Assembly (NCBI GenBank): GCA_004020875.1
Contig: SAPZ01000009.1
Span: 124,001-188,000 of the forward strand
DNA length: 64,000 nt
Origin: Mesorhizobium sp.
Lineage (GTDB): Bacteria > Pseudomonadota > Alphaproteobacteria > Rhizobiales > Rhizobiaceae
Reading direction: 5' to 3'
The stretch's first letter is position 1. Each line of letters starts with the position of its first letter. The notes under the pieces are model-generated. The model saw nothing but the letters and a program-made list of their open reading frames with translations. It ran no database searches and was not told where the DNA came from. Of this stretch, positions 8,192 to 19,456 are shown one piece after another. A program made the position numbers and the translations under genes.

Positions 8192-9013
8192 CTATACCCT
8201 GGCCGAGGCGACAGCGCCGAAATGCACGTCGCCGGCCGCGATCGTCAAAACCGATCCTTGATCGTCGCGGATCACGAAACGGCAGTCCTCGTCAATGGTT
8301 TCGAAGATGCCGCGCACCACATTGCCGTCAATTCTGACAGCAACCTCGCCCCCGAGCCCCGCCGCGCGGGCAAGCCAGCGCTTTCTGACGGCATTGAGCC
8401 CACGGCCGTCATCCCAGAGCCTGGCATTCTCGCTCCAGGCATCGGACAGTGCCAGGAACAGTGTTTCGGCGTCGCAGTCGGCGCCCAGCGCCTGCAGAGA
8501 TGTCGCCGGATAAGGCAGATCCCGCGGATAGGCCACGACATTGACGCCGATGCCTATGGCAACCGCGAAGCGGCCGCCTTGCAGCATCGTCGATTCCAGC
8601 AGAATGCCGGCAAGCTTGGCGCCCGCAGCCAGCACGTCGTTTGGCCATTTCAGCTCGAAGCGGTTGCGACCCTGGCTCGCGCCGTCGACGGCAACGGCGA
8701 TCCGGCCCTTCGGCACGACTGCGTCGAGCGCGTCAGCCAGCGCCAGCCCTGCGACGAAGCCAAGCGTCGCGGCCAGCCGAAGCTCGCCGCCCGGAACCAG
8801 GAGCAGTGTCGCCGCAAGATTGCCTTCGGGCGTCGCCCAGGCTCGGCCGCGCCGGCCGCGACCGCTCTCCTGCTTTTTCGAAACGACCCAAAGCTTGCCG
8901 GGATCGCCGGTGCGCGCGTGCTCCAGCGCCAGCGCGTTGGTGGAACCGACGCTGTCATGCGCCTCGAGCCGGAACCCCTCCGACGCCGTGGTTGGAGCCA
9001 GCCGAAACGCCAT
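8192..9013 (-). CDS. birA: Biotin--[acetyl-CoA carboxylase] ligase (class I, no DNA-binding domain)
   Basis: Attaches biotin to carboxylase carrier proteins. 273 residues from MAFRLAPT, a start placed 5 bases downstream of the nuoN stop. Core motifs are GSTNALALE, the biotinyl-AMP loop GRGRRGR (about 51-57), and FELKWPNDVL with the conserved catalytic Lys. The C-terminal domain has ADGDVHFG-like ends. There is no N-terminal helix-turn-helix, so it cannot repress bio genes as E. coli BirA does. Position directly after nuoN is a conserved arrangement in rhizobia (from general knowledge). Confidence 0.93.
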   Translation of the reverse strand: MAFRLAPTTASEGFRLEAHDSVGSTNALALEHARTGDPGKLWVVSKKQESGRGRRGRAWATPEGNLAATLLLVPGGELRLAATLGFVAGLALADALDAVVPKGRIAVAVDGASQGRNRFELKWPNDVLAAGAKLAGILLESTMLQGGRFAVAIGIGVNVVAYPRDLPYPATSLQALGADCDAETLFLALSDAWSENARLWDDGRGLNAVRKRWLARAAGLGGEVAVRIDGNVVRGIFETIDEDCRFVIRDDQGSVLTIAAGDVHFGAVASARV

Positions 9014-9017
9014 CCCG

Positions 9018-10454
9018 TCAGAAGAAGGTCTTCGCGGCGGCTTCGGCATAACTGCCGATCGGCCCGCCGATCAGCACATAGAACAGCACGAAGGCGCCGC
9101 TGACGCCGAGCACTAGGCGCAGCTCGTTCGCCATCGGCACAAAACCGCCGACCGGCTCGTCGAACCACATGATCTTGATGATGCGAAGGTAATAGTAGGC
9201 GCCCACCACCGAGGCCAGAACGCCGATGATCGCCAGCGCGTAGAGATGTGCGTTGATGGCGGCGAGGAACACATACCATTTTCCCCAGAAGCCCGCGAGC
9301 GGCGGAATGCCGGCCAGCGAGAACATCAGGATGGTAAGGATGGTGGCCATGACCGGGTTGGTCGAGGCAAGGCCGGAAAGATCGCTGATCTGCTCGACAT
9401 TGCCTTCCTTGCGCCGCATGGCAAGGATGAAGGCGAAGGTGCCTAGCGTCATCACCAGGTAGATCAGCATGTAGATGGCGACGCCGCGCACGCCGGCCTG
9501 GCTGTTGGCGGCAAGGCCGACCAGCGCGTAGCCCATATGGCCGATCGAGGAATAGGCCATCAGGCGTTTGATGTTGGTCTGGCCGATGGCCGCGAACGCG
9601 CCGAGCGCCATCGAGCCGATCGAGATGAAGACGACGATCTGCTGCCAGTCCGAAGCGATCGGCTTGAAGGCGCCCATGGTGACGCGCACGATCAGCGCCA
9701 TCGCCGCCATTTTCGGCGCCGCGGCGAGGAAGGCGGTGATCGGGGTCGGCGCGCCTTCATAGACGTCCGGCGTCCACATGTGGAACGGCACGGCGGAAAT
9801 CTTGAAGGCAAGGCCGGCGAGCACGAACACCAGGCCGAAGACAAGTCCGAGTTGGCGCTCGCCGCTGCCCAGGGCCGTCGCGATCTCCTGGAAACCGGTG
9901 TTGCCGGTATAGCCGTAGACGAGGCTGATGCCGTAGAGGAGCATGCCCGAGGACAGCGCACCGAGGACGAAATATTTCAGACCCGCCTCGGTCGAGCGCA
10001 AATTGTCGCGGTTGATCGCCGCCAGCACGTAGATCGCCAGCGATTGCAACTCGAGCCCTAGATAAAGCCCGATCATGCCATTGGCCGAGATCATGAGGAG
10101 CATGCCGAGCGTGCAGAGCAGCACCAGGACCGGGAATTCGAACTTGTCGAAATGCTCCTGGCGGGCAAAGCGCATCGACATGACCAGCGTCACCGCCGAG
10201 CCGATCAGCGCCAGCATCTTCATGAAGGCGCCGAAGGCATCCTGCACGAAGGCGCCGCCATAGGCAGCGCCCTGCCCCCCGGAGAAGACCAGCCAGAGTC
10301 CGGCCACCACCAGAACGAGGACCGCCAGGCCGGTCACGGTCATGGTGTTGTTGGAGCGCGAATAGGCTCCGATCATCAGCAGCACCAGCGCGCCAACGGC
10401 GAGGATCAATTCCGGCGTCGAGAGCGAAAGGCTGGAGAGAAGGTCCGGCGTCAT
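9018..10454 (-). CDS. nuoN: NADH-quinone oxidoreductase subunit N
   Basis: 478 residues with about 14 membrane segments. One of the three antiporter-like, proton-pumping subunits of complex I. It contains the family core of conserved lysines/glutamates in membrane helices ([13 protein letters not shown] with the essential Glu; [26 protein letters not shown]). It is the last nuo gene of the operon and is followed after 4 bases by birA. ATG at 10454; 14 bases separate it from nuoM. Confidence 0.96.
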   Translation of the reverse strand: MTPDLLSSLSLSTPELILAVGALVLLMIGAYSRSNNTMTVTGLAVLVLVVAGLWLVFSGGQGAAYGGAFVQDAFGAFMKMLALIGSAVTLVMSMRFARQEHFDKFEFPVLVLLCTLGMLLMISANGMIGLYLGLELQSLAIYVLAAINRDNLRSTEAGLKYFVLGALSSGMLLYGISLVYGYTGNTGFQEIATALGSGERQLGLVFGLVFVLAGLAFKISAVPFHMWTPDVYEGAPTPITAFLAAAPKMAAMALIVRVTMGAFKPIASDWQQIVVFISIGSMALGAFAAIGQTNIKRLMAYSSIGHMGYALVGLAANSQAGVRGVAIYMLIYLVMTLGTFAFILAMRRKEGNVEQISDLSGLASTNPVMATILTILMFSLAGIPPLAGFWGKWYVFLAAINAHLYALAIIGVLASVVGAYYYLRIIKIMWFDEPVGGFVPMANELRLVLGVSGAFVLFYVLIGGPIGSYAEAAAKTFF

Positions 10455-10468
10455 GGTCTATTCCCCAG

Positions 10469-11974
10469 TCAGTTCGCCGCCGCGGTCTGCGCGGAATTGA
10501 TGGAAGCGGTGACGTTGGTGACGAGCGACTTGACCGATTGGGCCGTCGCGTCGAACACCGGCGCCGGGTAGACGCCGAAGAAGATGACCAGCACCACCAG
10601 CGGGTAGATGATCGCCTTCTCGCGCGGCGAAAGATCGAGCAGGTTCTTCAGGCTGTCCTTGGTCAGCGCTCCGAAGATCACGCGTCGATACAGCCAAAGC
10701 GCGTAAGCCGCCGACAGGATGACGCCGGTCGCGGCGAAGAACGCCACCCAGGTGTTGACCTTGAACACGCCGAGCATGGTCAGGAACTCGCCGATGAAGC
10801 CGCTGGTGCCCGGCAGGCCGACATTGGCCATGGTGAAGATCATGAACACTGTCGCGTATTTCGGCATGTTGTTGACCAGACCGCCATAGGCGTCGATCTC
10901 GCGCGTATGCATGCGGTCGTAGATGACGCCGACGCACAGGAACAGCGCGCCCGACACGAGGCCGTGGCTGAGCATCTGGAAGATCGCGCCCTGCACGCCC
11001 TCCTGGTTCATGGCGAAGATACCCATGGTCACGAAGCCCATATGGGCGACCGACGAATAGGCGATCAGCTTCTTCATGTCCTCCTGCATCAGCGCCACCA
11101 ACGAGGTGTAGATGATGGCGACTACGGAGAGCGTGAACACCAGAGGCGCGAACATCGCCGACGCTTCCGGGAACATCGGCAGCGAGAAGCGCAGGAAGCC
11201 GTACCCACCCATCTTCAGCAGGATGGCTGCCAGGATGACCGAGCCCGCCGTCGGCGCCTCGACGTGGGCATCGGGCAGCCAGGTGTGCACCGGCCACATC
11301 GGCATCTTCACCGCGAAGGAGGCGAAGAAGGCCAGCCACAGCCAGGTCTGCATGTTGGCCGGGAAGTGATGTGTCAGAAGAGTCGGGATGTCCGTGGTGC
11401 CCGACTGGAAGAACATCGCCATGATGGCGAGCAGCATCAGCACCGAACCGGCAAGCGTGTAGAGGAAGAACTTGAACGAGGCATAGACGCGCCGCTTGCC
11501 ACCCCATACGCCGATGATGATGAACATCGGGATCAGGCCGGCCTCGAAGAAGACGTAGAACAGCACGATGTCGAGCGCGCAGAACACGCCGATCATCAGC
11601 GTTTCGAGGATAAGGAAGGCAATCATATAGGCCTTGACCCGCTTCTCGATCGCTTCCCAGGAGGCGAGGATGGAAAGCGGCATCAGGAAGGTCGTCAGGA
11701 TGACGAACAGCATCGAGATGCCGTCGACGCCCATGTGGTAGGAAATGCCCGAATCCAGCCAGGCGTATTTCTCGACGAACTGGAAGCCGGCCTGCGAATT
11801 GTCGAAGCCTTTCCAGATGAACAGAGACACCAGGAAGGTGAAAGTTGTCGTCGCAAGCGCGATACCGCGGATATTGCGGCGCGCGTTTTCGCTGTCGTCG
11901 CTGATCGGCAGAATGAAGAGAACACCAACCAGCGGCAGGAAGGTGACCAGCGAGAGGATTGGCCAGTCGGTCAT
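10469..11974 (-). CDS. nuoM: NADH-quinone oxidoreductase subunit M
   Basis: 501 residues, about 14 membrane segments; antiporter-like subunit of complex I. Diagnostic stretches are [21 protein letters not shown] (conserved Glu) and [37 protein letters not shown]. Its ATG overlaps the nuoL stop by one base (TGATG at 11972-11976), so translation is coupled. Length is usual for the family. Confidence 0.96.
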   Translation of the reverse strand: MTDWPILSLVTFLPLVGVLFILPISDDSENARRNIRGIALATTTFTFLVSLFIWKGFDNSQAGFQFVEKYAWLDSGISYHMGVDGISMLFVILTTFLMPLSILASWEAIEKRVKAYMIAFLILETLMIGVFCALDIVLFYVFFEAGLIPMFIIIGVWGGKRRVYASFKFFLYTLAGSVLMLLAIMAMFFQSGTTDIPTLLTHHFPANMQTWLWLAFFASFAVKMPMWPVHTWLPDAHVEAPTAGSVILAAILLKMGGYGFLRFSLPMFPEASAMFAPLVFTLSVVAIIYTSLVALMQEDMKKLIAYSSVAHMGFVTMGIFAMNQEGVQGAIFQMLSHGLVSGALFLCVGVIYDRMHTREIDAYGGLVNNMPKYATVFMIFTMANVGLPGTSGFIGEFLTMLGVFKVNTWVAFFAATGVILSAAYALWLYRRVIFGALTKDSLKNLLDLSPREKAIIYPLVVLVIFFGVYPAPVFDATAQSVKSLVTNVTASINSAQTAAAN

Positions 11975-13947
11975 CAGAGCATCATCCAGGTGACGAGAGC
12001 GGCCACGCCTATCAGCATGGCGAAAGCATAGTGGTAGAGGTAGCCAGTCTGCAGCTTGACGACGCGGTTGGTAACATCGACGACGCGCGCCGAGATGCCG
12101 TCCGGTCCGAGGCCGTCGATGATCGTGCCGTCACCGGTCTTCCACAGGAACCTGCCGAGGCGCTTGGCCGGCTGCACGAACAGGAAGTCGTAGAGCTCGT
12201 CGAAATACCACTTGTTGAGCAGGAAGGCGTAGAGCAGGCGGTGGTTGGCGGCGACGCTGCGCGGCAGTTCCGGCGAGCGGATATAGAATTTCCACGCAAC
12301 CAGCAGGCCGATCACCATGGCCACGAACGGTGCCAGTTCCACCCAGAGCGGCAGTTCGTGGATCTCGTGCAGGATGTGGTTGTCCGGCAGCGTGAACAGC
12401 GACGCTTTCCAGAATTCGGCATAGCCCTCGCCGATGAAGGCGCCGTGGAAGATGATGCCCGCGAACAGCGCGCCGGCCGCCAGCACATAGAGCGGCACCA
12501 GCATCACCGGCGGCGATTCATGGACATGGTGCATGACTTCGTGGCTGGCGCGCGGCTCGCCGTGGAAGGTCATGAAGATCAGGCGCCATGAATAGAAGCT
12601 GGTGAAGCAGGCCGCGACCACCAGCAGGATGAAGGCGAAGCCGGCGACGGCATTGTGGCTGGCGAAGGAGGTCGCGATGATGGCGTCCTTGGAGAAGAAG
12701 CCGGCGGTGCCGATCACCGTAGCCGGGATACCCACGCCGGTCAGCGCCAGCGTGCCGACGATCATCATCCAGTAGGTGGTCGGGATCAGCTTGCGGAGCC
12801 CTCCCATCTTGCGCATGTCCTGCTCGTCGGACACGGCATGGATGACCGAGCCGGAGCCGAGGAACAGCAGCGCCTTGAAGAAGGCGTGCGTGAACAGATG
12901 GAAGATCGCCGCGCCATAGGCGCCGACGCCGAGCGCCACGAACATATAGCCGAGCTGCGAGCAGGTCGAATAGGCGATGACGCGCTTGATGTCGTTCTGG
13001 ACGAGGCCGACGGTCGCCGCGAAGAAGGCGGTGAAGGCGCCGATGAAGGTGACGACGGTCAGCGCCGAGTGCGACAGCTCGAACAGCGGCGACAGCCGCG
13101 CCAGCATGAACACGCCGGCGGTCACCATGGTCGCGGCATGGATGAGCGCGGAGACCGGCGTCGGGCCTTCCATGGCGTCCGGCAGCCAGGTGTGCAGCGG
13201 CACCTGCGCCGATTTGCCCATGGCGCCCATGAAGAGCAGCAGGCAGACGACGGTCAGCGCCGTCTGCTTGTCGAGCGCATGGCCGAGGAAAGTCAGCACG
13301 GCGGCGCCGGCAGGTGCGCCTTCGGCCGGCAGAAATGACGCCGCATTGGCAAACACGGTGCTCAGATTGACCGAGCCGAACAGCACGAACACGCCGAAGA
13401 TGCCGAGCGCGAAGCCGAAGTCGCCGACGCGATTGACGACGAAGGCCTTGATCGCCGCGGCGTTGGCCGACGGCTTCTTGTACCAGAAGCCGATCAGCAG
13501 GTAGGAAGCGAGACCGACGCCTTCCCAGCCGAAGAACATCTGGATGAGGTTATCGGCGGTCACCAGCATCAGCATGGCGAAGGTGAACAGCGACAGATAG
13601 GCGAAGAAGCGCGGCCGGTTCGGATCGTGGTGCATGTAGCCGATCGAATAGATATGAACCAGCGCCGACACGGTGTTGACGACGACCAGCATCACCACCG
13701 TCAGCGTGTCGATCCTGAGCGCCCACGAGGCGTCGATGCCGCCCGACTGGATCCAGCGCAGCACCGGCACGGTGAACACCTCGCCATGGCCGAAGCCGAC
13801 GGTAAAGAAGGCGATCCAGGACAGCACCGCCGCGATCACCAGGAAGCCGGAGGTGATGTATTCGGAAGCCTTGGCGCCGAGCGAATTGCCGAACAGGCCG
13901 ACAATCATGAAGCCGAGCAGCGGAAGGAAGACGATAGCCTGATACAT
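11974..13947 (-). CDS. nuoL: NADH-quinone oxidoreductase subunit L
   Basis: About 657 residues from ATG at 13947 ([13 protein letters not shown]); an in-frame TTG at 13962 overlapping nuoK is less likely. Largest antiporter-like subunit, with [24 protein letters not shown] (conserved Glu) and [34 protein letters not shown]. The C-terminal extension contains the long lateral helix that braces the membrane arm. Follows nuoK, precedes nuoM. Confidence 0.96.
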   Translation of the reverse strand: MYQAIVFLPLLGFMIVGLFGNSLGAKASEYITSGFLVIAAVLSWIAFFTVGFGHGEVFTVPVLRWIQSGGIDASWALRIDTLTVVMLVVVNTVSALVHIYSIGYMHHDPNRPRFFAYLSLFTFAMLMLVTADNLIQMFFGWEGVGLASYLLIGFWYKKPSANAAAIKAFVVNRVGDFGFALGIFGVFVLFGSVNLSTVFANAASFLPAEGAPAGAAVLTFLGHALDKQTALTVVCLLLFMGAMGKSAQVPLHTWLPDAMEGPTPVSALIHAATMVTAGVFMLARLSPLFELSHSALTVVTFIGAFTAFFAATVGLVQNDIKRVIAYSTCSQLGYMFVALGVGAYGAAIFHLFTHAFFKALLFLGSGSVIHAVSDEQDMRKMGGLRKLIPTTYWMMIVGTLALTGVGIPATVIGTAGFFSKDAIIATSFASHNAVAGFAFILLVVAACFTSFYSWRLIFMTFHGEPRASHEVMHHVHESPPVMLVPLYVLAAGALFAGIIFHGAFIGEGYAEFWKASLFTLPDNHILHEIHELPLWVELAPFVAMVIGLLVAWKFYIRSPELPRSVAANHRLLYAFLLNKWYFDELYDFLFVQPAKRLGRFLWKTGDGTIIDGLGPDGISARVVDVTNRVVKLQTGYLYHYAFAMLIGVAALVTWMML

Positions 13948-13958
13948 GGTGGTGCCCG

Positions 13959-14267
13959 TCAACCCTTCATCGCGCTCACGTCTTCGACCGCGATCGAACC
14001 GCGGTTACGGAAGAAGACGACAAGAATGGCAAGACCGATCGCGGCTTCGGCAGCCGCGACCGTCAGCACGAACAGGGCGAACACCTGTCCGACGAGATCA
14101 TGCAGCGCCGCCGAGAACGCGACGAAGTTGATATTGACCGCGAGCAGGATGAGCTCGATCGACATGAGGATGACGATGATGTTGCGGCGGTTCAGGAAGA
14201 TGCCGAACACGCCGAGCGTGAACAGGATCGCCGATACGGTCAGGTAATGTGCAATGCCGACGACCAT
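13959..14267 (-). CDS. nuoK: NADH-quinone oxidoreductase subunit K
   Basis: 102 residues, three membrane segments, typical length. Starts MVVGIAHYL at 14267; the longer open frame upstream falls within nuoJ. Key residues are the Glu in [14 protein letters not shown] and the Glu in [15 protein letters not shown], both buried and needed for proton pumping. The start lies just upstream of the nuoJ stop, giving near-immediate reinitiation (14267 against 14269). Confidence 0.95.
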   Translation of the reverse strand: MVVGIAHYLTVSAILFTLGVFGIFLNRRNIIVILMSIELILLAVNINFVAFSAALHDLVGQVFALFVLTVAAAEAAIGLAILVVFFRNRGSIAVEDVSAMKG

Positions 14268-14268
14268 C

Positions 14269-14889
14269 TCAGATGCCCTCGCCCGATTTGACCTTGCGGA
14301 TTTCCATGCCCGTGGCCGGCGTGCGGGCGACCTGCGCGGCAATCGACTGCCGCTTGACGCCTGGTTTGTGGCGCAGCGTCAGCACGATGGCGCCGATCAT
14401 GGCGACCAGCAGCACCAGGCCGGAAATCTGGAAATAATAGAGGTAGTCCGTGTAAAGGATATCGCCGAGCGCGGCCGTGTTGGAACGCGTGGCGAGATCC
14501 GGCGTTGCCTTGGCGACCGTCGAGGCAAGCTGAGGCGCGAATGTGTAGCCGCCGAGCACGACGATCAGCTCCGCCGCGAGGATCAGCCCGACCAGCGCGC
14601 CGATCGGTGCATATTGCAGCGCGCCCTGCTTCATCTCGGCGAAGTCGACGTCGAGCATCATGACGACGAACAGGAACAGCACCATCACCGCGCCGACATA
14701 GACGACCAGCAGGATCATCGCCAGGAACTCGGCGCCCGTCAGCATGAACAAGCCGGCGGCGTTGAAGAAGGTGAGGATCAGGAACAGCACGGAATGTACG
14801 GGGTTGCGCGACGAAATGACCATGAAGGCCGACGCCACGGCGATAAAGGCGAAGAGGTAGAAAAAGGCCGCCTCTAATCCAGTCAGCAT
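14269..14889 (-). CDS. nuoJ: NADH-quinone oxidoreductase subunit J
   Basis: 206 residues, five membrane segments. Recognisable by [52 protein letters not shown], the core of the family including the helix that forms the pi-bulge. Membrane arm of complex I between subunits A and K. A 127-base gap (14890-15016) separates it from nuoI, the largest gap in this half of the operon. It holds only a possible hairpin (GGCTTCG/CGAAGCC near 14942-14970). Confidence 0.95.
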   Translation of the reverse strand: MLTGLEAAFFYLFAFIAVASAFMVISSRNPVHSVLFLILTFFNAAGLFMLTGAEFLAMILLVVYVGAVMVLFLFVVMMLDVDFAEMKQGALQYAPIGALVGLILAAELIVVLGGYTFAPQLASTVAKATPDLATRSNTAALGDILYTDYLYYFQISGLVLLVAMIGAIVLTLRHKPGVKRQSIAAQVARTPATGMEIRKVKSGEGI

Positions 14890-15016
14890 GGGATTCCCCG
14901 GGTTCTTGTCGGGTCGGACATTCGCCCTCTCCGTACTCTCTGGCTTCGTTCCGCCTCCGGTACCGAAGCCGCGTGTTCCTTAGACGAGGCCGCTCGCCCC
15001 GTCCATGCGTCAAATG

Positions 15017-15508
15017 TCAGCGATAAGGCGAGTCGAGCGCGATGTTGCGCGCCAGCTCCCGCTCCCAGCGATCGCCGTTCGCGAGCAGCTTTTCCTTGTT
15101 GTAGTAGAGCTCCTCGCGCGTCTCGGTCGCGAATTCGAAATTCGGCCCTTCGACGATCGCATCCACCGGGCAGGCTTCCTGGCAGAAGCCGCAATAGATG
15201 CACTTCACCATGTCGATGTCGTAGCGCACGGTGCGGCGCGTGCCGTCATTGCGGCGCGGACCGGCCTCGATGGTGATCGCCTGCGCCGGGCAGATCGCCT
15301 CGCAGAGCTTGCAGGCGATACAGCGTTCCTCGCCATTCGGATAACGGCGCAGCGCGTGCTCACCTCGGAAGCGCGGGCTGGTCGGCCCCTTCTCGTGCGG
15401 ATAGTTGATCGTTTCCTTCGGCGCGAAGAATTGGCGCATCGACAGGAAGAAGGCGCTGACGAAATCCTTCAGCAGCAGCGATTTTGCGGCCTGGGCCAGA
15501 GCGGACAT
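15017..15508 (-). CDS. nuoI: NADH-quinone oxidoreductase subunit I (two 4Fe-4S clusters)
   Basis: About 163 residues. Carries the two 8-iron ferredoxin-type motifs [12 protein letters not shown] and [12 protein letters not shown] that bind clusters N6a and N6b, passing electrons from NuoG toward NuoB. The start ATG overlaps the nuoH stop (TGATG); an in-frame GTG three bases earlier is the alternative. The N-terminal amphipathic part and [13 protein letters not shown] segment are normal for alphaproteobacterial NuoI. Confidence 0.96.
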   Translation of the reverse strand: MSALAQAAKSLLLKDFVSAFFLSMRQFFAPKETINYPHEKGPTSPRFRGEHALRRYPNGEERCIACKLCEAICPAQAITIEAGPRRNDGTRRTVRYDIDMVKCIYCGFCQEACPVDAIVEGPNFEFATETREELYYNKEKLLANGDRWERELARNIALDSPYR

Positions 15509-16551
15509 CACGCAAACCCCGTGATCTTGAGGAAGGCCGCGGTGGCGACGACCATGAACAGCGACAACGGCAGGAACACCTTCCAGCCCAGCCGCATCAA
15601 TTGGTCGTAGCGGTAGCGCGGCACGAAAGCCTTCACCATGGAGATACCGAAGAACACGAAGCAGACCTTCAGCACGAACCAGATGACGCCGGGCACCCAG
15701 GTGAAGGGCGCGAACTCAAACGGCGGCAGCCATCCGCCGAGGAACAGGATGGTCGCCAGGGCGCACATCAGCACGATCGCGACATACTCGCCGAGGAAGA
15801 ACAGCAGGAACGGCGTCGACGAGTATTCGACCATATGCCCCGCGACCAGCTCCGATTCGGCTTCCACCAGATCGAAAGGCGGACGGTTCGTTTCGGCCAG
15901 CGCCGAAATGAAGAAGACCACAAACATCGGGAACAGCGCCAGCCAGTTCCAGTCGAGGAAAGTATTGGGCAGGCCGAGCCGCGTGCCGAGCCCATCATGC
16001 TGCGACAGCACGATGTCGGAGAGGTTCAGCGATCCGGCGGTGAGCAGCACGGTCACGATCACGAAGCCGATCGAAACTTCGTAGGACACCATCTGCGCGG
16101 CCGAGCGCAGCGCGCCGAGGAACGGATATTTGGAGTTGGATGCCCAGCCGCCCATAATCACGCCATAGACCTCGAGCGAGGAGATGGCGAAGACGTAAAG
16201 GATGCCGACATTGATGTTGGCGACCGCCCAGCCTTCGCTGACCGGAATGACCGCCCAGGCCGAAATCGCCAGCACGGCCGACACCAGCGGCGCCAGCAGG
16301 AAAACGCCCTTGTTGGCACCGGACGGGATCACCGGCTCCTTGAAGACGAATTTCAGAAGGTCTGCGAAGGCCTGGAGCGTTCCCCACGGGCCAACCACGT
16401 TCGGGCCGCGGCGCAATTGCACCGCCGCCCAGATCTTGCGGTCGGCGTAGAGAATATACGCCACGAAGACCAGAAGCACGACGATCAGCACGACCGACTT
16501 CAACAGGATCAGCAGCGCGGGCAGGACGTAGAAGGAGAAGAAGGTATCCAT
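15508..16551 (-). CDS. nuoH: NADH-quinone oxidoreductase subunit H
   Basis: 347 residues, about eight membrane segments; forms much of the quinone chamber at the membrane/peripheral arm junction. Diagnostic motifs are [23 protein letters not shown] and the loop [27 protein letters not shown]. The start MDTFFSFYV at 16551 lies two bases after the nuoG stop; a longer frame upstream overlaps nuoG and is rejected. Confidence 0.96.
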   Translation of the reverse strand: MDTFFSFYVLPALLILLKSVVLIVVLLVFVAYILYADRKIWAAVQLRRGPNVVGPWGTLQAFADLLKFVFKEPVIPSGANKGVFLLAPLVSAVLAISAWAVIPVSEGWAVANINVGILYVFAISSLEVYGVIMGGWASNSKYPFLGALRSAAQMVSYEVSIGFVIVTVLLTAGSLNLSDIVLSQHDGLGTRLGLPNTFLDWNWLALFPMFVVFFISALAETNRPPFDLVEAESELVAGHMVEYSSTPFLLFFLGEYVAIVLMCALATILFLGGWLPPFEFAPFTWVPGVIWFVLKVCFVFFGISMVKAFVPRYRYDQLMRLGWKVFLPLSLFMVVATAAFLKITGFA

Positions 16552-16553
16552 GC

Positions 16554-18635
16554 TTATTCCGCCGCCTGCTTGAAGCCGCTCTTGGCCAGCGCCGAGCATT
16601 CAGCCATCACGGCCGACGCCCGCGCGATCGGGTTGGTCAGGTAGAAGTCCTTCACTGACGAGGTGAAGGTGCCCTTGTTCAAACGGCCGCCGAGCTTCGC
16701 CACCCTGGCGACGTCGTCGGCGCTGCCGGCCTGCACCTGATCGATGCGGGCGAGATGCGGGAATTCGCCATAGAGCTTGGCGCGCAGCTGCGCCAGCGAA
16801 TCGAACAGCAGCTTCTTGCCGAGCACGTCGGAAAGCGCCCGCAGGATCGCCCAGTCCTCGCGCGCCTCGCCGGGAGCGAAACCGGCGCGATTGGTCTGCT
16901 GCACACGGCCTTCCGTGTTCACATAGGTGCCGGATTTTTCGGTATAGGCGGCGGCCGGCAGGATCACGTTGGCGCGATGCGCGCCGGCATCGCCATGCGT
17001 GCCGATATAGACGACGAACGCGCCGCCGGTCCTGGCCATGTCGATCTCGTCGGCGCCGAGCAGGAAGAGCACATCCGTGTCGCCCAGCATGCCGGCAACG
17101 TTCTTGCCGCCCTCGCCGGGCACGAAGCCGACATCGAGGCCGCCGACGCGCGCCGCCGCATTGTGGAGCACCGCAAAGCCGTTCCACTCGGCCGTGACGG
17201 CGTTGACGGCGGCCGCGAGCCTTGCCGCCTGGCCGAGCACCGCAGCACCATCCGTGCGCGCCAGCGCGCCCTGGCCGACGATGATCAGCGGATGCGTGGC
17301 CTTGCTCAGCACCTCGAAGAACTTGCCGTTGCCGTCGGCGAGATCCTTCAGCGATTCCGGGCCGGCGCCGATGAGCTCGTAATCGTAGCGGGTGTCGCCG
17401 ATCTCGCCGATCACGCCGACCGGCAGATTGCCGACGCGCCAGCGCTTGCGGATACGGGCGTTAAGCACCGAAGCCTCGAAGCGCGGATTGGCGCCGATGA
17501 TCAGCACCGCGTCGGCCTGCTCGATGCCTTCGATGGTCGGGTTGAAGATGTAGCTCGCGCGGCCGAGTGACGGATCGAGCGCGGCGCCATCCTGGCGGCA
17601 GTCGATGTTCTTCGAGCCGAGAGCGCTCATCAGAAGCTTGAGCGCATAGATTTCCTCGACGGCCGCGAGATCGCCGGCAATCGCGCCGATCCGCTCGGGC
17701 GCGGTCTTCGACACCTCGTCCCTGATCGCCGCGAAGGCTTCCGCCCAGCTTGCCGGAGCGAGCTTGCCGTTCTTGCGCACATAGGGGCGATCGAGGCGCT
17801 GCGTGCGCAAGCCGTCCCAGATGAAGCGGGTCTTGTCGGAGATCCACTCCTCGTTCACCGCCTCGTTGACGCGCGGCAGGATGCGCATCACTTCCCGACC
17901 CCTGGAATCGACGCGGATCGCCGAGCCGACAGCGTCCATAACGTCGATTGATTCCGTCTTGGTCAGCTCCCACGGCCGCGCCTGGAAGGCGAACGGCTTG
18001 GAGGTCAGCGCGCCAACCGGGCACAGATCGATGACATTGCCCTGCAGTTCGGACGTCATCGCCTGTTCGAGATAGGTGGTGATCTCGGCATCCTCGCCGC
18101 GGCCAATCAGGCCGAGCTCGGAAATGCCTGCGACTTCGGTGGTAAAGCGGACGCAGCGCGTGCAGTGGATGCAGCGGTTCATCACCGTCTTGACGAGCGG
18201 GCCGATATACTTGTCTTCGACCGCGCGCTTGTTCTCATGATAGCGGGAGGAATCGACGCCGAAGGCCATCGCCTGGTCCTGCAGGTCGCACTCGCCGCCC
18301 TGGTCGCAGATCGGGCAATCGAGCGGATGATTGATCAGCAGGAATTCCATCACGCCTTCGCGGGCCTTCTTGACCATCGGCGTGTTGGTGAAGATTTCCG
18401 GCGGCTCGCCGTTCGGGCCGGGGCGCAGGTCGCGCACGCCCATGGCGCAGGATGCCTGCGGCTTGGGCGGGCCGCCCTTCACCTCGATCAGGCACATACG
18501 GCAATTGCCGGCGATCGACAGCCGCTCGTGGAAGCAGAAGCGTGGCACTTCCGCGCCGGCATCCTCCGCCGCCTGCAGCAGCGTGTAATGGTCGGGTACC
18601 GTGATCTCTTTCCCGTCGACCTTCAGCTTTGCCAT
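16554..18635 (-). CDS. nuoG: NADH-quinone oxidoreductase subunit G
   Basis: 693 residues, starting [10 protein letters not shown] (ATG at 18635). The N-terminal 2Fe-2S ferredoxin domain has [15 protein letters not shown]; next the His/Cys cluster site [17 protein letters not shown], then [11 protein letters not shown] for another 4Fe-4S, followed by a molybdopterin-oxidoreductase-like domain without cofactor. Electron relay from NuoF/E to NuoI. 73 bases separate it from the extra gene upstream. Confidence 0.96.
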   Translation of the reverse strand: MAKLKVDGKEITVPDHYTLLQAAEDAGAEVPRFCFHERLSIAGNCRMCLIEVKGGPPKPQASCAMGVRDLRPGPNGEPPEIFTNTPMVKKAREGVMEFLLINHPLDCPICDQGGECDLQDQAMAFGVDSSRYHENKRAVEDKYIGPLVKTVMNRCIHCTRCVRFTTEVAGISELGLIGRGEDAEITTYLEQAMTSELQGNVIDLCPVGALTSKPFAFQARPWELTKTESIDVMDAVGSAIRVDSRGREVMRILPRVNEAVNEEWISDKTRFIWDGLRTQRLDRPYVRKNGKLAPASWAEAFAAIRDEVSKTAPERIGAIAGDLAAVEEIYALKLLMSALGSKNIDCRQDGAALDPSLGRASYIFNPTIEGIEQADAVLIIGANPRFEASVLNARIRKRWRVGNLPVGVIGEIGDTRYDYELIGAGPESLKDLADGNGKFFEVLSKATHPLIIVGQGALARTDGAAVLGQAARLAAAVNAVTAEWNGFAVLHNAAARVGGLDVGFVPGEGGKNVAGMLGDTDVLFLLGADEIDMARTGGAFVVYIGTHGDAGAHRANVILPAAAYTEKSGTYVNTEGRVQQTNRAGFAPGEAREDWAILRALSDVLGKKLLFDSLAQLRAKLYGEFPHLARIDQVQAGSADDVARVAKLGGRLNKGTFTSSVKDFYLTNPIARASAVMAECSALAKSGFKQAAE

Positions 18636-18708
18636 TCGCCTCAAACCCCTGCGGATGTCCGCAATCTACCTTGCGGGCGCGGCTTGCGCGGCGCCCGGCT
18701 TCTCAAAA

Positions 18709-19389
18709 TCATTTTGCGGCGAGCGCCGCCGCCTGCGCGGTCCAGTCGTCGCGGCCGACACGGCCGGCCAGCGACAGATAATCTTCCACCCAGGCGATCT
18801 CTTGCGACGTCCAGGCCGCGATCTGCTCATAGGTCCAGATGCCGAGACCGTTGAGCACCTTCTCCAGCTTCGGTCCTATTCCGGAAATCGCCTTCAGGTC
18901 CGACGGCTTCGCCGGCTTGTCGACGCCTTTCGGTTGCCTGAAATCCTCGGGCATCAACCCGGTCGCTGCCGGCTGAGCGACAATATCGGTCCCGGTCGCG
19001 TCGAGAGCCTTCTCGGTCGCGTTCGCCGCGAAATCGGTCACGTCGCGGGCAAAGGTCTGCGCCTCGGCGATCAGCGTCTCCGTCGCCTTACGCGCCTTGG
19101 ACGCGTTGGCGGCCGCTTCGCTCTGCGCCTCGAGATCGTCGAGGAAAGGCTGCAACATGCGCTGCGAAGCTTCCAGCGCGCCGGCGAAGGCGCCCATCCA
19201 CATGCCGACGGCATGGTTGGCGAGACCGATGCCGAGCGCCGACATCGCGGCAGCACCCGCGACCGGATGCGCGAAAAGGTTGACGGCGCTGGCCATCTCT
19301 TTCGGCATCATCTTGGTCAGGTCCTGGTTCATCTTCTCGAGCTGGTCCAAATCAGGCATGAACGGATAGGGTATCGAATACGGCGCCAC
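18709..19389 (-). CDS. Complex I operon protein with C-terminal helix-hairpin-helix-like domain, function unknown
   Basis: 226 residues from a GTG behind GGAGATCTCT, located between nuoF and nuoG. N-terminal about 150 residues are helical, alanine-rich and somewhat phasin-like (SALGIGLANHAVGMWMGAF, then EAQTFARDVTDFAANATEKALD). The last 60 residues (from DLKAISGIGPKLEKVL) are closely similar to the C-terminal extension of NuoE in the same operon. The GIGPKLE core is a helix-hairpin-helix of the kind annotated COG3743 (5' DNA nuclease-like), a family named by fold rather than shown activity. It is probably a complex-I-associated or assembly protein, inferred only from position and the shared domain. 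Confidence 0.7.
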   Translation of the reverse strand: MAPYSIPYPFMPDLDQLEKMNQDLTKMMPKEMASAVNLFAHPVAGAAAMSALGIGLANHAVGMWMGAFAGALEASQRMLQPFLDDLEAQSEAAANASKARKATETLIAEAQTFARDVTDFAANATEKALDATGTDIVAQPAATGLMPEDFRQPKGVDKPAKPSDLKAISGIGPKLEKVLNGLGIWTYEQIAAWTSQEIAWVEDYLSLAGRVGRDDWTAQAAALAAK

Positions 19390-19456
19390 AGAGATCTCCT
19401 GGTCGTTTCTTCGTATGCCCCGCCCTGCTTCCGTCTCGGGCTTGCGCCCCTAAATC

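Noticed and set aside
10538..12031. 497-residue open frame opposite nuoM
   Set aside because: Antisense shadow of nuoM with low-complexity His/Arg/Glu/Asp content.
14942..14970. Hairpin between nuoJ and nuoI as a terminator
   Set aside because: 7-bp stem, no T tract and in the middle of an operon that must be transcribed through.
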